From NCBI RefSeq assembly GCF_002994745.2, contig NC_037091.1, forward strand, positions 23,999,789 to 24,063,788: 64,000 nt of DNA, read 5' to 3'. A program made the position numbers and the translations under genes. Below, one piece after another: positions 47,354 to 57,779 of this stretch (position 1 is its first letter; each line of letters starts with the position of its first letter). The notes under the pieces are model-generated. The model worked only from the letters and a program-made list of their open reading frames with translations, was not told the origin of the DNA and made no database searches. This DNA comes from Rosa chinensis. Taxonomy: Eukaryota; Streptophyta; Magnoliopsida; Rosales; Rosaceae.

Positions 47354-49667
47354 CTACTGCTCGCAAGCGGTACTCTGGGATCCACCGGCACCAGACTTGG
47401 TTGCCGCCTCCTTGTCTTTCTTCTTCTTCTTCTCAAGAAGTCCCCACCTGAATTTGGTTTCATCTTGGTACCCGGCTGCCACCCACTCCCTGAACTTCAT
47501 GATCACGGCCTTGTCTTGAGCAGCAGCTAACATATCAATAAGCTGTTGGGAGCCCTTGTACTCCTCCATGGCCTTGTGCCTCTCCACGGGAAGGCGCTCC
47601 TCAAGATGATCTGCCCTTGCCTTCCATGACTTGGCAGATTCTGCAGCTTCTTTTTCAGAGTCTTGGGTACTCGTCACCTCATCCCTCGCCTCACACATTT
47701 CGCCCTCAAGCTCCGCGATTCGTCGCTTCGCCGCATCCAGCCCAGTAACCATCGGAGTCAAGGACTTAATCTTCTCTTTTAAGGACTCTCGCTCCTTTTC
47801 CAGCTTGGCCTTCTCCCCATGCAGATACTTCACCTGCCCGGAGAGACTGCTAACCTCCTCCTTCAGGTGCGTATCTTCCTCGCTGGCATCAATCTTTTAC
47901 ACATTGAAAAGTGCCTGCAAACATACCGTTAGCAACACCGTAAAAAGTTGTTAGACAAGGGTAAAGCAGTCCCATACCCGCATCATTGACTCCCAAGCAA
48001 GGCGACAATTCTCTTGCGGGGTATTGTCTCTGGCCCGCACCCGATCGAGGTCTATATCCTTCAGGTCGGCGAGCATGGACCACACGAACTTTTCATCAGC
48101 AACCCCGTACTCGTTCAACAGTTGTTTAATAGGCTTCTTAGGGATTACCGGTATGGCAGGAGACAACATGCCAAGCGAGAGCGGCGACTCTGGTCCCGGT
48201 TGATTTTTCTTCTGCCTCTTCGCCACGGATTCTTTGACATTCCGGCCGGTATAGGTCACCTCCTGCTTATCCTCGCTTCGGTGCCGGTGCCTATGTGATC
48301 TCTTCTTCTCATCTGGAAGCATGACTTCATCGCTTCTAGCGGACCGAGAAGAGAGAGATACAGAGACCGGTAACTTTTCCCTTCCGGGATCAGCTATGGT
48401 GACAACATTCCCGGCAGAAGGCTGCTCAACTTGGGTCACGGGAGCATCAGAGTCAGGCTCCCCGTATCCTCCATTAGTGATCTCCAATAGGGTTTCTTCA
48501 ACGGAGCGACCCGTAGCCTTCGACTCCAGGTCGACTTCAATGTGAAGGGCGTCTTCTCCCTGGCTCATCAACATGTCCATCAACTGGTTGTCGTCCATTC
48601 TGTCGTCCTCCTTACCTTTCCGGGCCTTCCTTTTCGGTGCTTTCACTACAATCAATTCGAAAGTCAGTCACTAAAGTAAAAAGGAAATGATGACTTACAC
48701 ATACACATATTAACAGAAATATAAGCCTCACCGGGGAGTTTCCCTGGCCGTAGCCTATCAAGTATGGAGTACCGGATGAATCTATAAGAGCTTCTCTCCT
48801 CCTCACTCCAAACAACGTATACCCGGGCTATCCTTTTCCTTTCCAACTCAGATAATGAATAGGCCTGGTCCCCGATAGCTTGGAAAGTACTGGTCAGGTG
48901 CCACTTCTTATTCTTAATTTGCCACCGCCCTCCAGCAAGAAATACTTTATTCCTCCACCTTTTGCTCATTGAGGTAGGCATATCGGTAACTAAGGGCTCA
49001 TAGTCCCTGGCGGCAAACGTCAGAGTACCTATACACGATTGCTTCCTTGAGTACATAACCCTGTGTACCGCGCGGAATTCATTTATGGAAGGCCACCCTT
49101 GCTGGCACAAGTCCCACATGGCCATCATACTAAATATTTGTCGAACTGCATTCGGAGTCAACTGCCCCGGTGACAGGTTCAGCATCTGCAAAATATATAT
49201 TGTAGGCACCGGGGTAGCGGTAGCGATAGCCCTTGGTGGAGCTGGTTCTCGTGCAGCGCCACCCATCTTGGGGGAGGATTCGTAGCCATCTCTCCAGCCT
49301 TGAGAGGCCTAAGCTCTACCTCGTCCGATATTCCCCACTTCAATCTCATGGCGATGATCTCATTCATAGTCATACTTCTCCCAGGTTAGTCGCAAACGGT
49401 CCCGTCTACTAAGGTGTACCTAGGTTTCGGGATGCCCTCGGGAATAACCACTGTGACTACCGGCGCCTCCGCAGATCCATCCTCGCTCTCACCTTCATCG
49501 GTCTCCTCACTACTCTCCGAGAATAACCCAGTCGAGGATCCGATATTCTCCGCCAATTCCTTCCTGGTTCTACTTCGCTCCAAGTACAGGTCGATATTCG
49601 CTTTCGCTTGCCTTGCAGAAGACTGATACGACGATCCCGCATCCCCGGCCTTGGTTTCTGATTCCAT
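47354..49667 (-). pseudogene. antisense multi-exon ORF with gypsy-type 'transposase_28' region
   Basis: On the strand opposite to gag-pol, between integrase and the 3' LTR. Open stretches from 5' to 3': 49,667-49,386 (acidic, ends VDGTVCD), 49,266-48,664 (LSPGQLTPNAVRQIFSMMAM, FAARDYEPLVTDMP, KRWRNKVFLAGGRWQ), 48,655-47,951 (basic/acidic, KRSHRHRHRSEDK) and 47,833-47,354 (coiled coil, EKAKLEKERESLKEKIKSL). The second matches my memory of the 'putative gypsy type transposon' family. Probable introns with GT/AG lie near 48,650-48,728 and 47,880-47,950. Antisense genes at this position are known in Retand-like Tat elements; their role is unclear. A stop at 49,386 and a frame change near 49,250 suggest damage. 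Confidence 0.65.
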
Positions 49668-49669
49668 CC

Positions 49670-50352
49670 TAGAACTATGTCAACCGGGACCTCAAAATTC
49701 GCTATATCTAGAATCAGAAACACAAGGATTAGCCTAAGTTCAGGATCTACGGCTTGGTGAAAGCACAGATCACCCCCCATTTTCAGAACCCAGAAAATCA
49801 AACAAGAAGAAAAAAATAACAAAACAACCCCAAAAACACCTACAAACCCAGAATACACAAATCGGCCATACCAATTTTACCCACTTTCACACTATTCATT
49901 CCAAATAGATCCATAAACACAAGCAAAATCGAAGAAACACAAATCCCACGCAAATCAGACAAAACCCAGAAAAATGCAAACCCACAAACACACCAAACTG
50001 AGCAAACTGAAAAAAAAAAAAAAAAACCCAAACCACATTCTCTTACCTCTTTTCTACAATCACTCTTCTGGCTAAAGCTTTCTCCATGATTGAGCCTCAA
50101 AGCCTTTGTCTTTACTCTTCACAGCGACAACAGTAGAAGCAAGCAGAGAGAAAAAAAAGCAAAACACAGATTCTCAGTGTTTTCAGAAATTCGCAATTTG
50201 TGCGAAGTTAAACAGTCTGTTTCCCTCTTGAATTCAATCTCCAAAGCATCACTACACGTGTCCCACATCTCGAAAACCGTTAGTTGATGGGACACGGGCA
50301 TTTATTGTGCAACTCAGCCTGCTCCACGTGGAGGACATGCACCACCAACCCT
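49670..50352 (-). other. probable 5' region of the antisense ORF
   Basis: No domain. A/T homopolymer at about 50,009-50,026. Probably promoter/leader DNA for the antisense transcript; no TATA box that I would defend. Confidence 0.3.
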
Positions 50353-51030
50353 TCAAACCCTCATTCTACCCTTCTGGAGGCTCCAGCCCTCGTTCTACCC
50401 TTCCATGTATCGGAGGCCCAAACCCTCATTCTACCCTTCCGGGTACCAGAAGCTCCAGCCCTCGTTCTACCCTTCCGGGTACAAGAGGCTCCAACCCTCG
50501 TTCTACCTTCTAGGTACCAGAGGCTCTAGCCCTCATTCTACCCTTCCGGGTACCAGAGGCTCCAGTCCTCATTCTACCCCATCGAGTACCAGAGGCTCCA
50601 GCCCTTATTCTACCCTTCCAGGTACCAGAGGCTCCAGTCCTTATTCTACCCCATCGAGTACCTGAGGCTTTAGCCCTTATTCTACCCTTCTGGGTACTAG
50701 AGGCTCCAGCCCTCGTTCTACCCTTCCGGGTACTAGAGGCTCCAGCCCTCATTCTACCCTTCCGGGTATCGGAGGCCCAAACCCTCATTCTACCCCATCG
50801 GGTACCAGAGGCTCTAGCCCTCATTCTACCCTTCTGGGTACCAGAGGCTCTAGCCCTCATTCTACCCTTCCGGGTACCAGAGGCTCCAGTCCTCATTCTA
50901 CCCCATCGGGTACCAGAGGCTCCAACCCTCATTCTACCCTTCCGGGTACCAGAGGCTCCAGTCCTCATTCTACCCCATCGGGTACCAGAGGCTCCAACCC
51001 TCATTCTACCCCATCGGGTATCGGAGGCTC
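50353..51030. repeat. 36-bp tandem repeat array, about 19 units
   Basis: Head-to-tail units of the type 'aggctccagccctcattc' + 'tacccttccgggtaccag', with recurrent variants (ccttccggg versus cccatcggg). No spacers. The 36-bp period keeps all six frames open. Lies between the antisense ORF and the polypurine tract of the Tat element, the site where Tat-lineage elements are known to carry variable tandem repeats. Confidence 0.95.
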
Positions 51031-51236
51031 AAGTCCCTCAACGGTACCCGGAGGTTTTCTTTAACCTTTACGGGTTAAATTGGGAGCACTGTAGATTAGC
51101 TACCTACATCGTAACCCGCTTAAGACATCTCTTGCATGGGAACTTGGGGGACTCCCTACAGGCTAGTGCCAAACCTTGTGACTAAATATTTTAAGTCCCC
51201 ACCCAAGAAACATCTTGGACGGGAACTTGGGGGACT

Positions 51237-51525
51237 TGTACATACTAGGGAAGTCTCCACGAGGTTTGGCACTATCAATTAAGATCCTTCGGTACTCCCC
51301 AGTACTATACCATGGGCCGGGTTCACGACCCACCATGGCATGACTCGTATGCGATGTCACCCCGGCCACCCAGCGCCGGGGCAAGGCTGGCACAGCCCAT
51401 CTAATTACACAAACAAGAGAGCTAATATGGCATCAGAAGAACAACCTATGTCCCACATCGAAGATAGGGGTGACTCCTTCCCCATGCTCGAGTATAAGGG
51501 CATTAGCACAACTACCTTTGACGGG
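51237..51525 (+). repeat. truncated Tat-type 3' LTR
   Basis: Starts TGTACATAC after a polypurine tract (AACTTGGGGGACT, 51,224-51,236). Follows the left LTR to 'acctttgacggg', then switches to unrelated DNA at 51,526; about 197 bp of LTR are missing. Confidence 0.9.
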
Positions 51526-52119
51526 CATTAGCATCACATACATTCTCACTGACCATAAAAAAGGAAAAAGAAAATTGAGAATATTAGCTGCTTCAAAGCA
51601 AGAAACTGTGCCACAAACCAAAGGCTATAGATGTCCAAACAAGATCTATTGTCCAAAAGTGAAATCTATCACCCAAAACCTATCCCTGGATCACATGTTC
51701 CTTTCTAATCAACTATTACATAATTCATTAGTGTCCCTGTATTGTCAACTACTAATTACAACATATACTTGTCAGTCTACTTGCCACAAAGCCCATCACA
51801 AACAAAACTAAGAGATGAAGAATATCTTCACACACAACCTGAGGGCTATATCAGAAGCATATATTCACTCCCTCACTAACCAAACAGAGTTCCACACACA
51901 ATCAAATCCCTCAGATCGAAGATAAAGCCGTAGAAAATGAAAACAATCCAAAAAATCAAAACTATTTGAACCCGATAATAATGATAGCGATAGTGATTTG
52001 AATCAAGCAATCAAAAAAATCCAAAATTTCAAGCTTCTGTTCAAGTTCTAGTTTCTAATCATATCAAAAAGCATAGCAATCAAAAGACACACAGAAAACG
52101 TAGAGGGATAGAGAAGAGA

Positions 52120-52740
52120 GAGAAACAGATCGGCATACCTTGTAAACTAAGAATGAGCAAGTTTTGTTGCCATTGTTACTAATGGCCTCCTCGAGTTGGA
52201 GTTGATATCTATGCTTCTCATATGCTTCAGTTTCCTGCAAAAGATGGTGTTGGTAATGACACCAAAAGCCAACAAATGTTGTAATGTTTATGAGTCTCAG
52301 TAAAAGCATAGATACAACTCACTGGGGGAATAAGTATAGTACTTACCCCTATCGGAGCACCTTGTTGTGTCTATGATTACGATATCTTTTACAGGAGATG
52401 TTTAATTTCATCATCGAGCGCTGACTTGTTCAATTGTTTATGAAGATTCTCTGAAACTTCCTCCATCACTTATGCCTTGATATATAACAATATATATAAG
52501 ATCAGTAAATAATTCAACTCAAATCAATATACTATAAAAAATCAAGCAAACAAATGATAAAAGAGGTGCTGGACATATACCTCTAAAGTGTAACCGAGTG
52601 AACTCTAATCAATGATAAAAGCCAATGCCTCAAAGTTCTGATTTGGACTTATCCTCCACCTTCTCCAACACTTTAGCTTCAAGGGTTTCTGAGTTCATTA
52701 CTATTTGTTTCATTCCTTGTCAAAGCATATTGCAGGCATA
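52120..52740 (-). pseudogene. unidentified exon-like fragments, minus strand
   Basis: 52,240-52,140 encodes ETEAYEKHRYQLQLEEAISN, followed by NGNK. About 52,475-52,395 encodes MEEVSENLHKQLNKSALDDE and IKHLL. About 52,725-52,630 encodes MNSETLEAKVLEKVEDKSKS. All are charged and coiled-coil-like, separated by intron-like AT-rich DNA. I do not recognise the parent gene. Confidence 0.4.
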
Positions 52741-52917
52741 TCTGGAAGCAAGATAAAGAAAAAGAAGCATGTGACTACATTTGAAGAAATATTCATATAC
52801 AGTATAGTACCCTTTGAGTCTCTTTCACCAAATGTATAGATTATGTTGTCTCCATCTATTATTCTATAGTACAAATATCACTTTTCAGAATCCTATAACC
52901 AAAGTATATATCCAAAA

Positions 52918-53278
52918 GGGAAAAATTCACCAACGGTGTCTGGACACTTAGGGGACTTTCAGAATGATACCTGAACTTACAAAGTTATCAATGTGATACC
53001 TGGACTCATTTTTTCGTATCAACATCGTACCTATGACCAATTTCCGTAACGGCTCCGTGACGGAAATTGGCCGTAGGTATCACATTGATACGAAAAAATG
53101 AGTCCAAGTATCACATTGATAACTTTGTGAGTTTAGGTATCATTCTGAAAGTCCCTAAGTGTCCAGACACCGTTGGTGAATTTTTCCCAATTTTGCACGT
53201 GAGTCACTTAATGAAGACAAAATGACCGATTTACCCTCAAATTCTTTCTTTCTTTTCTTTTCTTTTTTTCTTTATTCT

Positions 53279-53311
<33 letters not shown>

Positions 53312-54459
53312 TTCTTCTTCTTTTCTGGTTTCTTCTTCCCCTGATTTGAATCATCAAGATTCAAATCATCTTGCTCGTCCGATTCCCACCGCCGATCGCC
53401 GATCAAACACCGCCGCTGCGTCTCAATCCACCTTCATGCACCACAGATGTTTCTGGTTCCCCCAACTTCAAATCCTATAGCAAATTGAAATTGTGGATTG
53501 AGGCTTCACCGTTCACTCCGAGTTCATCCCCGCCGCCGCTGCCAATGACTTGACCACCACCACTCTCGTTCTCTCCTCCGACCCCCTTTTATACACCATT
53601 GATCAGAAACTCAGACCCCGCCAGCCCTGCACTCTCAAATCACAGCTCCAATCACACCCCTCCATCCTCTCCTTCTTCCCGACATGCAACACCACCTCCA
53701 CACCATCCTCACCTGCAACTTCATCGGTTTAGCCGACAACTTCGGCCTCTAGCCCAACTTCGATCAGAGGCAATTTTAGGTAGACAAAGATTAACAACTT
53801 CGGCCTCAACACCATCCTCACCTGCAGAAAATTCAAGCTGTTCTTATTCACCAGCTTCGCCACTCCGCTGCTACCCACCATTGTGCCTCGCCGATTAGTA
53901 AACAAAGGACTCGGAGCCTCCACCATCGAGAAATTGAGGCTCACGTTCTGCCTGTCCTGCGCGGCCAATCGACGACCTTGCTAGGCTGGTCGTATCCAAG
54001 CCGGTCCTGCATGTCGTAGAATTGAATGGCGGTGTGGGCGACGAGCCTGATACTGCGATCCCTGGGGCCTTTGGTGGTGCAAACCTTGCTGTGGCTGTCC
54101 TTCCGGCCGGTGGCCCTTAGAATGTGGCCTTGACCCTCCACGATTTCGCTAGCGGTGGAGGAAGAAGCAGTCCTTATCCCCAAACCCAATCGAGAAGCAG
54201 CGGAGGATGACGTTGTTGTGCGATGGTGGAGGTTGTTGTGGTCAAGTCATTGGCGACGGCGGCGGGGATGAACTCGGAGTGTGCGGTGAAGCCTTAATGC
54301 ACAATTTCAATTTGCTATAGGATTTGAAGTTGGGGGAACCAGAAACATCTGTGGTGCATGAAGGTGTTTGATCGGCGATCGGCGGTGGGAATCGGATGAG
54401 CAAGATGATTTGAATCTTGATGATTCAAATCAAGGGAAGAAGAAACCAGAAAAGAAGAA

Positions 54460-54492
<33 letters not shown>

Positions 54493-54854
54493 AGAATAAA
54501 GAAAAAAAGAAAAGAATAGAAAGAAAGAATTTGAGGGTAAATCGGTCATTTTGTCTTCATTAAGTGACTCACGTTCAAAATTGGGAAAAATTCACCAACG
54601 GTGTCTGGACACTTAAGGGACTTTCAGAATGATACCTGAACTTACAAAGTTATCAATGTGATACCTGGACTCATTTTTTCGTATCAATGTGATACCTACG
54701 GCCAATTTCTGTCACGGAGCCGTTACGGAAATTGGTCATAGGTACGACATTGATACGAAAAAATGAGTCCAGGTATCACATTAATAACTTTGTAAGTTCA
54801 GGTATCATTCTGAAAGTCCCTTAAGTGTCCAGACACCGTTGGTGAATTTTTCCC
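52918..54854. mobile_element. foldback Pack-MULE with TCP fragment, 1.9 kb
   Basis: Perfect 9-bp duplication TATCCAAAA (52,909-52,917 and 54,855-54,863). Ends GGGAAAAATTCACC...GGTGAATTTTTCCC. The two halves are inverted repeats of about 640 bp (52,918 to about 53,560 and about 54,215 to 54,854). Each arm begins with its own 270-bp hairpin (52,918-53,188 and 54,583-54,854), which looks like a complete small MITE. A (TTTC)n/(GAAA)n tract occurs in each arm. The 650-bp centre contains a captured TCP domain. No transposase. Confidence 0.9.
53955..54150 (-). pseudogene. captured TCP transcription factor domain
   Basis: Minus strand reads [40 protein letters not shown] and [15 protein letters not shown]. 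This is the basic region, helix I and the start of helix II of the TCP domain, closest to the CIN/TCP4 subclass in my judgement (GYDRPSKAVDW). TCP proteins bind DNA and control leaf growth. Several basic-region residues are changed (RKDRHSKV to RKDSHSKV), and the fragment stops after the second helix begins. It forms the centre of a MULE. Confidence 0.92.
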
Positions 54855-55229
54855 TATCCAAAAATACCAAAGAGAATAAATTTTGTTTTTAAGCTTGTAA
54901 TATCCAGATAATATCTGCCCCTATCATATGCAAAAATAGTTTGATAAATGTAGGCTGGAGTCGACCATCTCATTTTTTACTCATCCTATCAAAATCAACC
55001 TTATTATTTTAAAACATGTTGAAAGAGAAAAGGATTGATTACTAACCATAAAACAAAAATCTTTTAAGGAGAAACTGAAAATCCATAACACATGATAACA
55101 AAAAGCAAAGGCGAGTATAAAATCGAAATCCAAACTGGATAGCGAGATCCTCCTCCTCAACGTACCTACTCAAATGCAGGTAAAGTATATAACAAAGGAT
55201 CAAAATATGAAAAGGTCACCAGAATATCA

Positions 55230-55965
55230 TTAAATACATGCATAATTAAGGTACAATTTCTCACTTGGAACCAAGCGGAGCAACATAAGGAAAATGCCGT
55301 AGGCAGCAGCAGTTGCTTCCATCTCACTGGCAATCTCTATTCTGTTCACCTCATTCATCGTCCAACTCAGTATAGGAGAAGGTGGACAGCCTTGCAGAAC
55401 TAGAAAAGCATCCACCAATACCTCCATGGTCCTAGCTGAAACCTCATCTAGCTTCATCTTCAGAAGCTTTCCAATATCAGTGTAACAATTTGAGTGCTCA
55501 CACGTTTTGGCTCAAAGTACACCAAAAAATTGCAGGAACAAACCATCACAACAAATCACAAAAGCCAAACAGAAACAAGTCAAAACCAAAAACTCTATTC
55601 CTAAACTCTAAATCACCTGATAGAGATGAAGAAGGCAGAGATTCGCATCGAGATTGTAGGTTTGTGACGAAACCTAAAAATCGAAAACAGAATTCACTTA
55701 ATTCAATCAATTAAAACCAATTAATCAATGAATCGAATCAAATAGAAACAAACCTTGCTCGTAGACGTAGCTCAAATGGATCATCATTTGGACCGTCCAA
55801 TCACCACTGTGGTCTCCTCCGCCTCCTCTTTCGAAATTTACGTTGACCTCAAAGTACTTCGACGCTGTGTTCTTAACCAAGTGTAGCAACCCTAAAACAA
55901 AAAGAGTGAATATCAATTGAAGGACCCAGTTCAGATCCAAGCTCACTCCGGCGACATGCATGTAT
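55230..55965 (-). pseudogene. unidentified exon-like fragments, minus strand
   Basis: 55,940-55,750: an exon with AG acceptor (tttgttttag) encoding LLHLVKNTASKYFEVNVNFE and HSGDWTVQMMIHLSYVYEQ, ending at a GT donor. 55,485-55,240: KMKLDEVSARTMEVLVDAFL and SWTMNEVNRIEIASEMEATA. These look like genuine plant exons, but I cannot name the gene. Upstream at 55,961 a short hydrophobic MHVAGVSLDLNWVLQLI precedes. Confidence 0.4.
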
Positions 55966-56185
55966 CGCCTTTCCCAATTTTCTGTCGATTAAACAATAGA
56001 AGCTCAAATTAAACCCGAACCTGAGATCTCACCATGTGACATGATTTACCTAAGTGAATGAGGCTGATTGAATTGACAAAGGAGAAAGAGAGCGCAGATG
56101 TATTCCGATATGAGATTTTTTGAATTCTAATCTACGGTGAGAGCAGATGAAAAGCAAGCGGAGGAGGTTTTGGTGATGGAGAAGG

Positions 56186-56189
<4 letters not shown>

Positions 56190-56216
<27 letters not shown>
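56190..56216. repeat. (GA)n microsatellite
   Basis: Uninterrupted GA run within exon-like upstream DNA. Confidence 0.9.
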
Positions 56217-56217
<1 letters not shown>

Positions 56218-56289
56218 TACGAGGAGAATTGTGGAGAAGTGAGTTTGGGATTTTCTCTGTTTTTTTTTTGTTTTAAGAAACTCATACAT

Positions 56290-56465
56290 AATGCGACGAT
56301 TTTCCCTTTAGTCGCAATTTATCTAAAATTATGCGACATAATACAAATTCCGTTGGAAAAAATTGTAAGCGGTACTACGGAAAGATAACCGTGGCAAATA
56401 CCGTTGCAAATCATGGCTTTTGCGACGGAAAGTCATGCCGTGGCAAATTTTCGAAGCAATTGCAA
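56290..56465. repeat. transposon-like subterminal motif cluster
   Basis: Short words GCGACGA, GTCGCAA, GCGACAT, CCGTGGCAAA, CCGTTGCAAA, GCGACGG and CCGTGGCAAA in both orientations, of the type seen next to ends of plant CACTA elements with CACTACAAGAA termini. No terminal repeat follows; CRM gag starts at about 56,480. Confidence 0.45.
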
Positions 56466-56479
56466 TTGTTTTTAGTAAT

Positions 56480-57080
56480 GTATATTGAATGTGTCCAGGG
56501 AACTAGGACAGTGGCTGAGTACATCGCTAAGTTCGTACGCTATTCAGAGCGTAATGAACTAGAAGAAACTGAAGGTCAGAAGGTGGCTCGCTATATCAGT
56601 GGGCTGAAACCTTTCATTTCGGAGAAAATTGGGTTACAAACTGTGTGGACTGTGGCAGAAGCTTCAAGCCTAGCATTGAAAGTAGAATTGTTAGAGAAGC
56701 CTTCACGAGCTTCATCTTTCCAGAGGTATAACAATCAAAGGAGCACATATTTGGTAAATGCCTCAACTAACAAGGGTAAAGCCTTACAGAAGAATACGGG
56801 AAGTGCTTTTAGGGCTTCAATCCTCCTTCTAACGGGACTGGCAGTTCTAGTGGTGTTCAAAATAGAGCCCCAAATAAGAAGCCTAATAATCCTTATGCTA
56901 GACATGCAACAGAAGTTTGCTATAGATGCAACAAACCAGGGCATAGGTCTAATGTGTGTCCTGAGAAGAGGCAAGTTGCCCTTATAGGAGAGTATGATGA
57001 AGATGAAGAAGAAGTTGGAAGAGATGACAATTATGATGAGGCTGAGTTTGCGGTGGAGGAGTCTCCTGAAAAATGTTAAT
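56480..57080 (+). pseudogene. CRM-like gag, C-terminal part with zinc knuckle
   Basis: Resumes with MYIECVQGTRTVAEYIAKFV, RYSERNELEETEGQKVARYI and LQTVWTVAEASSLALKVELL, the gag segment that follows the piece ending at 40,797; roughly 15 codons between are missing. After a frameshift near 56,830 a CCHC knuckle reads [14 protein letters not shown] (about 56,917-56,958), then an acidic tail. Nucleic-acid packaging part of gag. Confidence 0.85.
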
Positions 57081-57084
57081 ATTA

Positions 57085-57779
57085 TGTTGCAGAGGGTTTT
57101 ATTATCTCCTAAAGAAGATGGGCAGCGGCGCAATATTTTCAGGTCACTTTGTTCTATTAATAGTAAAGTGTGCAATTTGATTGTGGATAATGAGAGCTGT
57201 GAAAATTTTGTGGCCAAGAAGTTGGTGGAGTATTTGCAGTTACCTATAGAGCCTCACGAGGCACCTTATTCCCTTGGGTGGGTCAAGAAAGGTCCACAGT
57301 TTCGAGTTGCTGAGTCCTACAAAGTACCGGCATCCATTGGTAAGCATTATAAAGATGACGTTCTATGTGATATTATTGATATGGATGCTTGTCATATTTT
57401 ATTTGGGCGACCTTGGCAATATGATGTGGATGTGACTTACAAAGGCAGAGATAATGTGATGATGTTTATGTGGAATAGTCATAAAATTACTATGGCTCTT
57501 GTGTGCCAATTTGAGAAATCTAGTGCGAAGAAAGGGGAGAGTTTTCTGACCTTATCTAGTAGTGAATTTGAGATGGAGGAAGCTTTTAAAGAATCTGAAA
57601 TTTTCTGTCCAGTGGTGATTAAAGGGATGTTGGCTGCAGAAAAGGAAGATATGGTGATCCCTAAAGAAGTGCAGAATATGTTGGGAGAGTTTGAAGAGCT
57701 GATTTCAGATGAGTTACCCAACGAGCTACCGCCTATGAGGGACATTCAGCCGTCAGATTTATTTGGTGCCTGGAGCTAG
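57085..57779 (+). pseudogene. CRM-like protease region
   Basis: NLIVDNESCENFVAKKLVEY is the protease with the active-site DSGS-like position as DNES. It continues PYSLGWVKKGPQFRV and DACHILFGRPWQYDVDVTYK. Ends before RT with [14 protein letters not shown]. Open from 56,994 to 57,779. Confidence 0.85.

Larger units (their letters stand above)
40798..51525 (+). mobile_element. Tat/Retand-type gypsy element, 3' LTR truncated
   Basis: Left LTR 40,798-41,283. Gag, protease, RT, RNase H, a second (archaeal-type) RNase H and integrase run in order on the plus strand. An antisense ORF region (47,354-49,667), a 36-bp tandem array, a polypurine tract and a right LTR (51,237-51,525) follow. The right LTR matches only the first 289 bp of the left one, then the sequence changes to unrelated DNA. 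The left flank GCTGA (40,793-40,797) is in gag of the CRM-like element; its partner is lost. Two RNase H domains and an antisense gene are hallmarks of the Tat lineage. Many in-frame stops. Confidence 0.85.
51526..56470 (-). other. block of unidentified exon-like DNA between two element fragments
   Basis: Bounded by a truncated Tat LTR on the left and by CRM gag on the right. Contains a MULE (52,918-54,854), several minus-strand exon-like stretches and a right margin with GCGAC/GGCAAA motifs. Neither edge shows a terminal repeat with target duplication. It could be a third gene-capturing transposon that lost both ends by deletion, or a genomic segment joined illegitimately. Confidence 0.4.

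Noticed and set aside
50405..51004. Long repetitive ORFs on both strands across the 36-bp array as a structural protein
   Set aside because: All frames stay open because the period is a multiple of three. No start context, domain or flanking gene supports it.
50353..51030. Regular 36-bp repeats as a CRISPR array
   Set aside because: Units are directly contiguous without spacers, sit within a plant retrotransposon and vary like a minisatellite.
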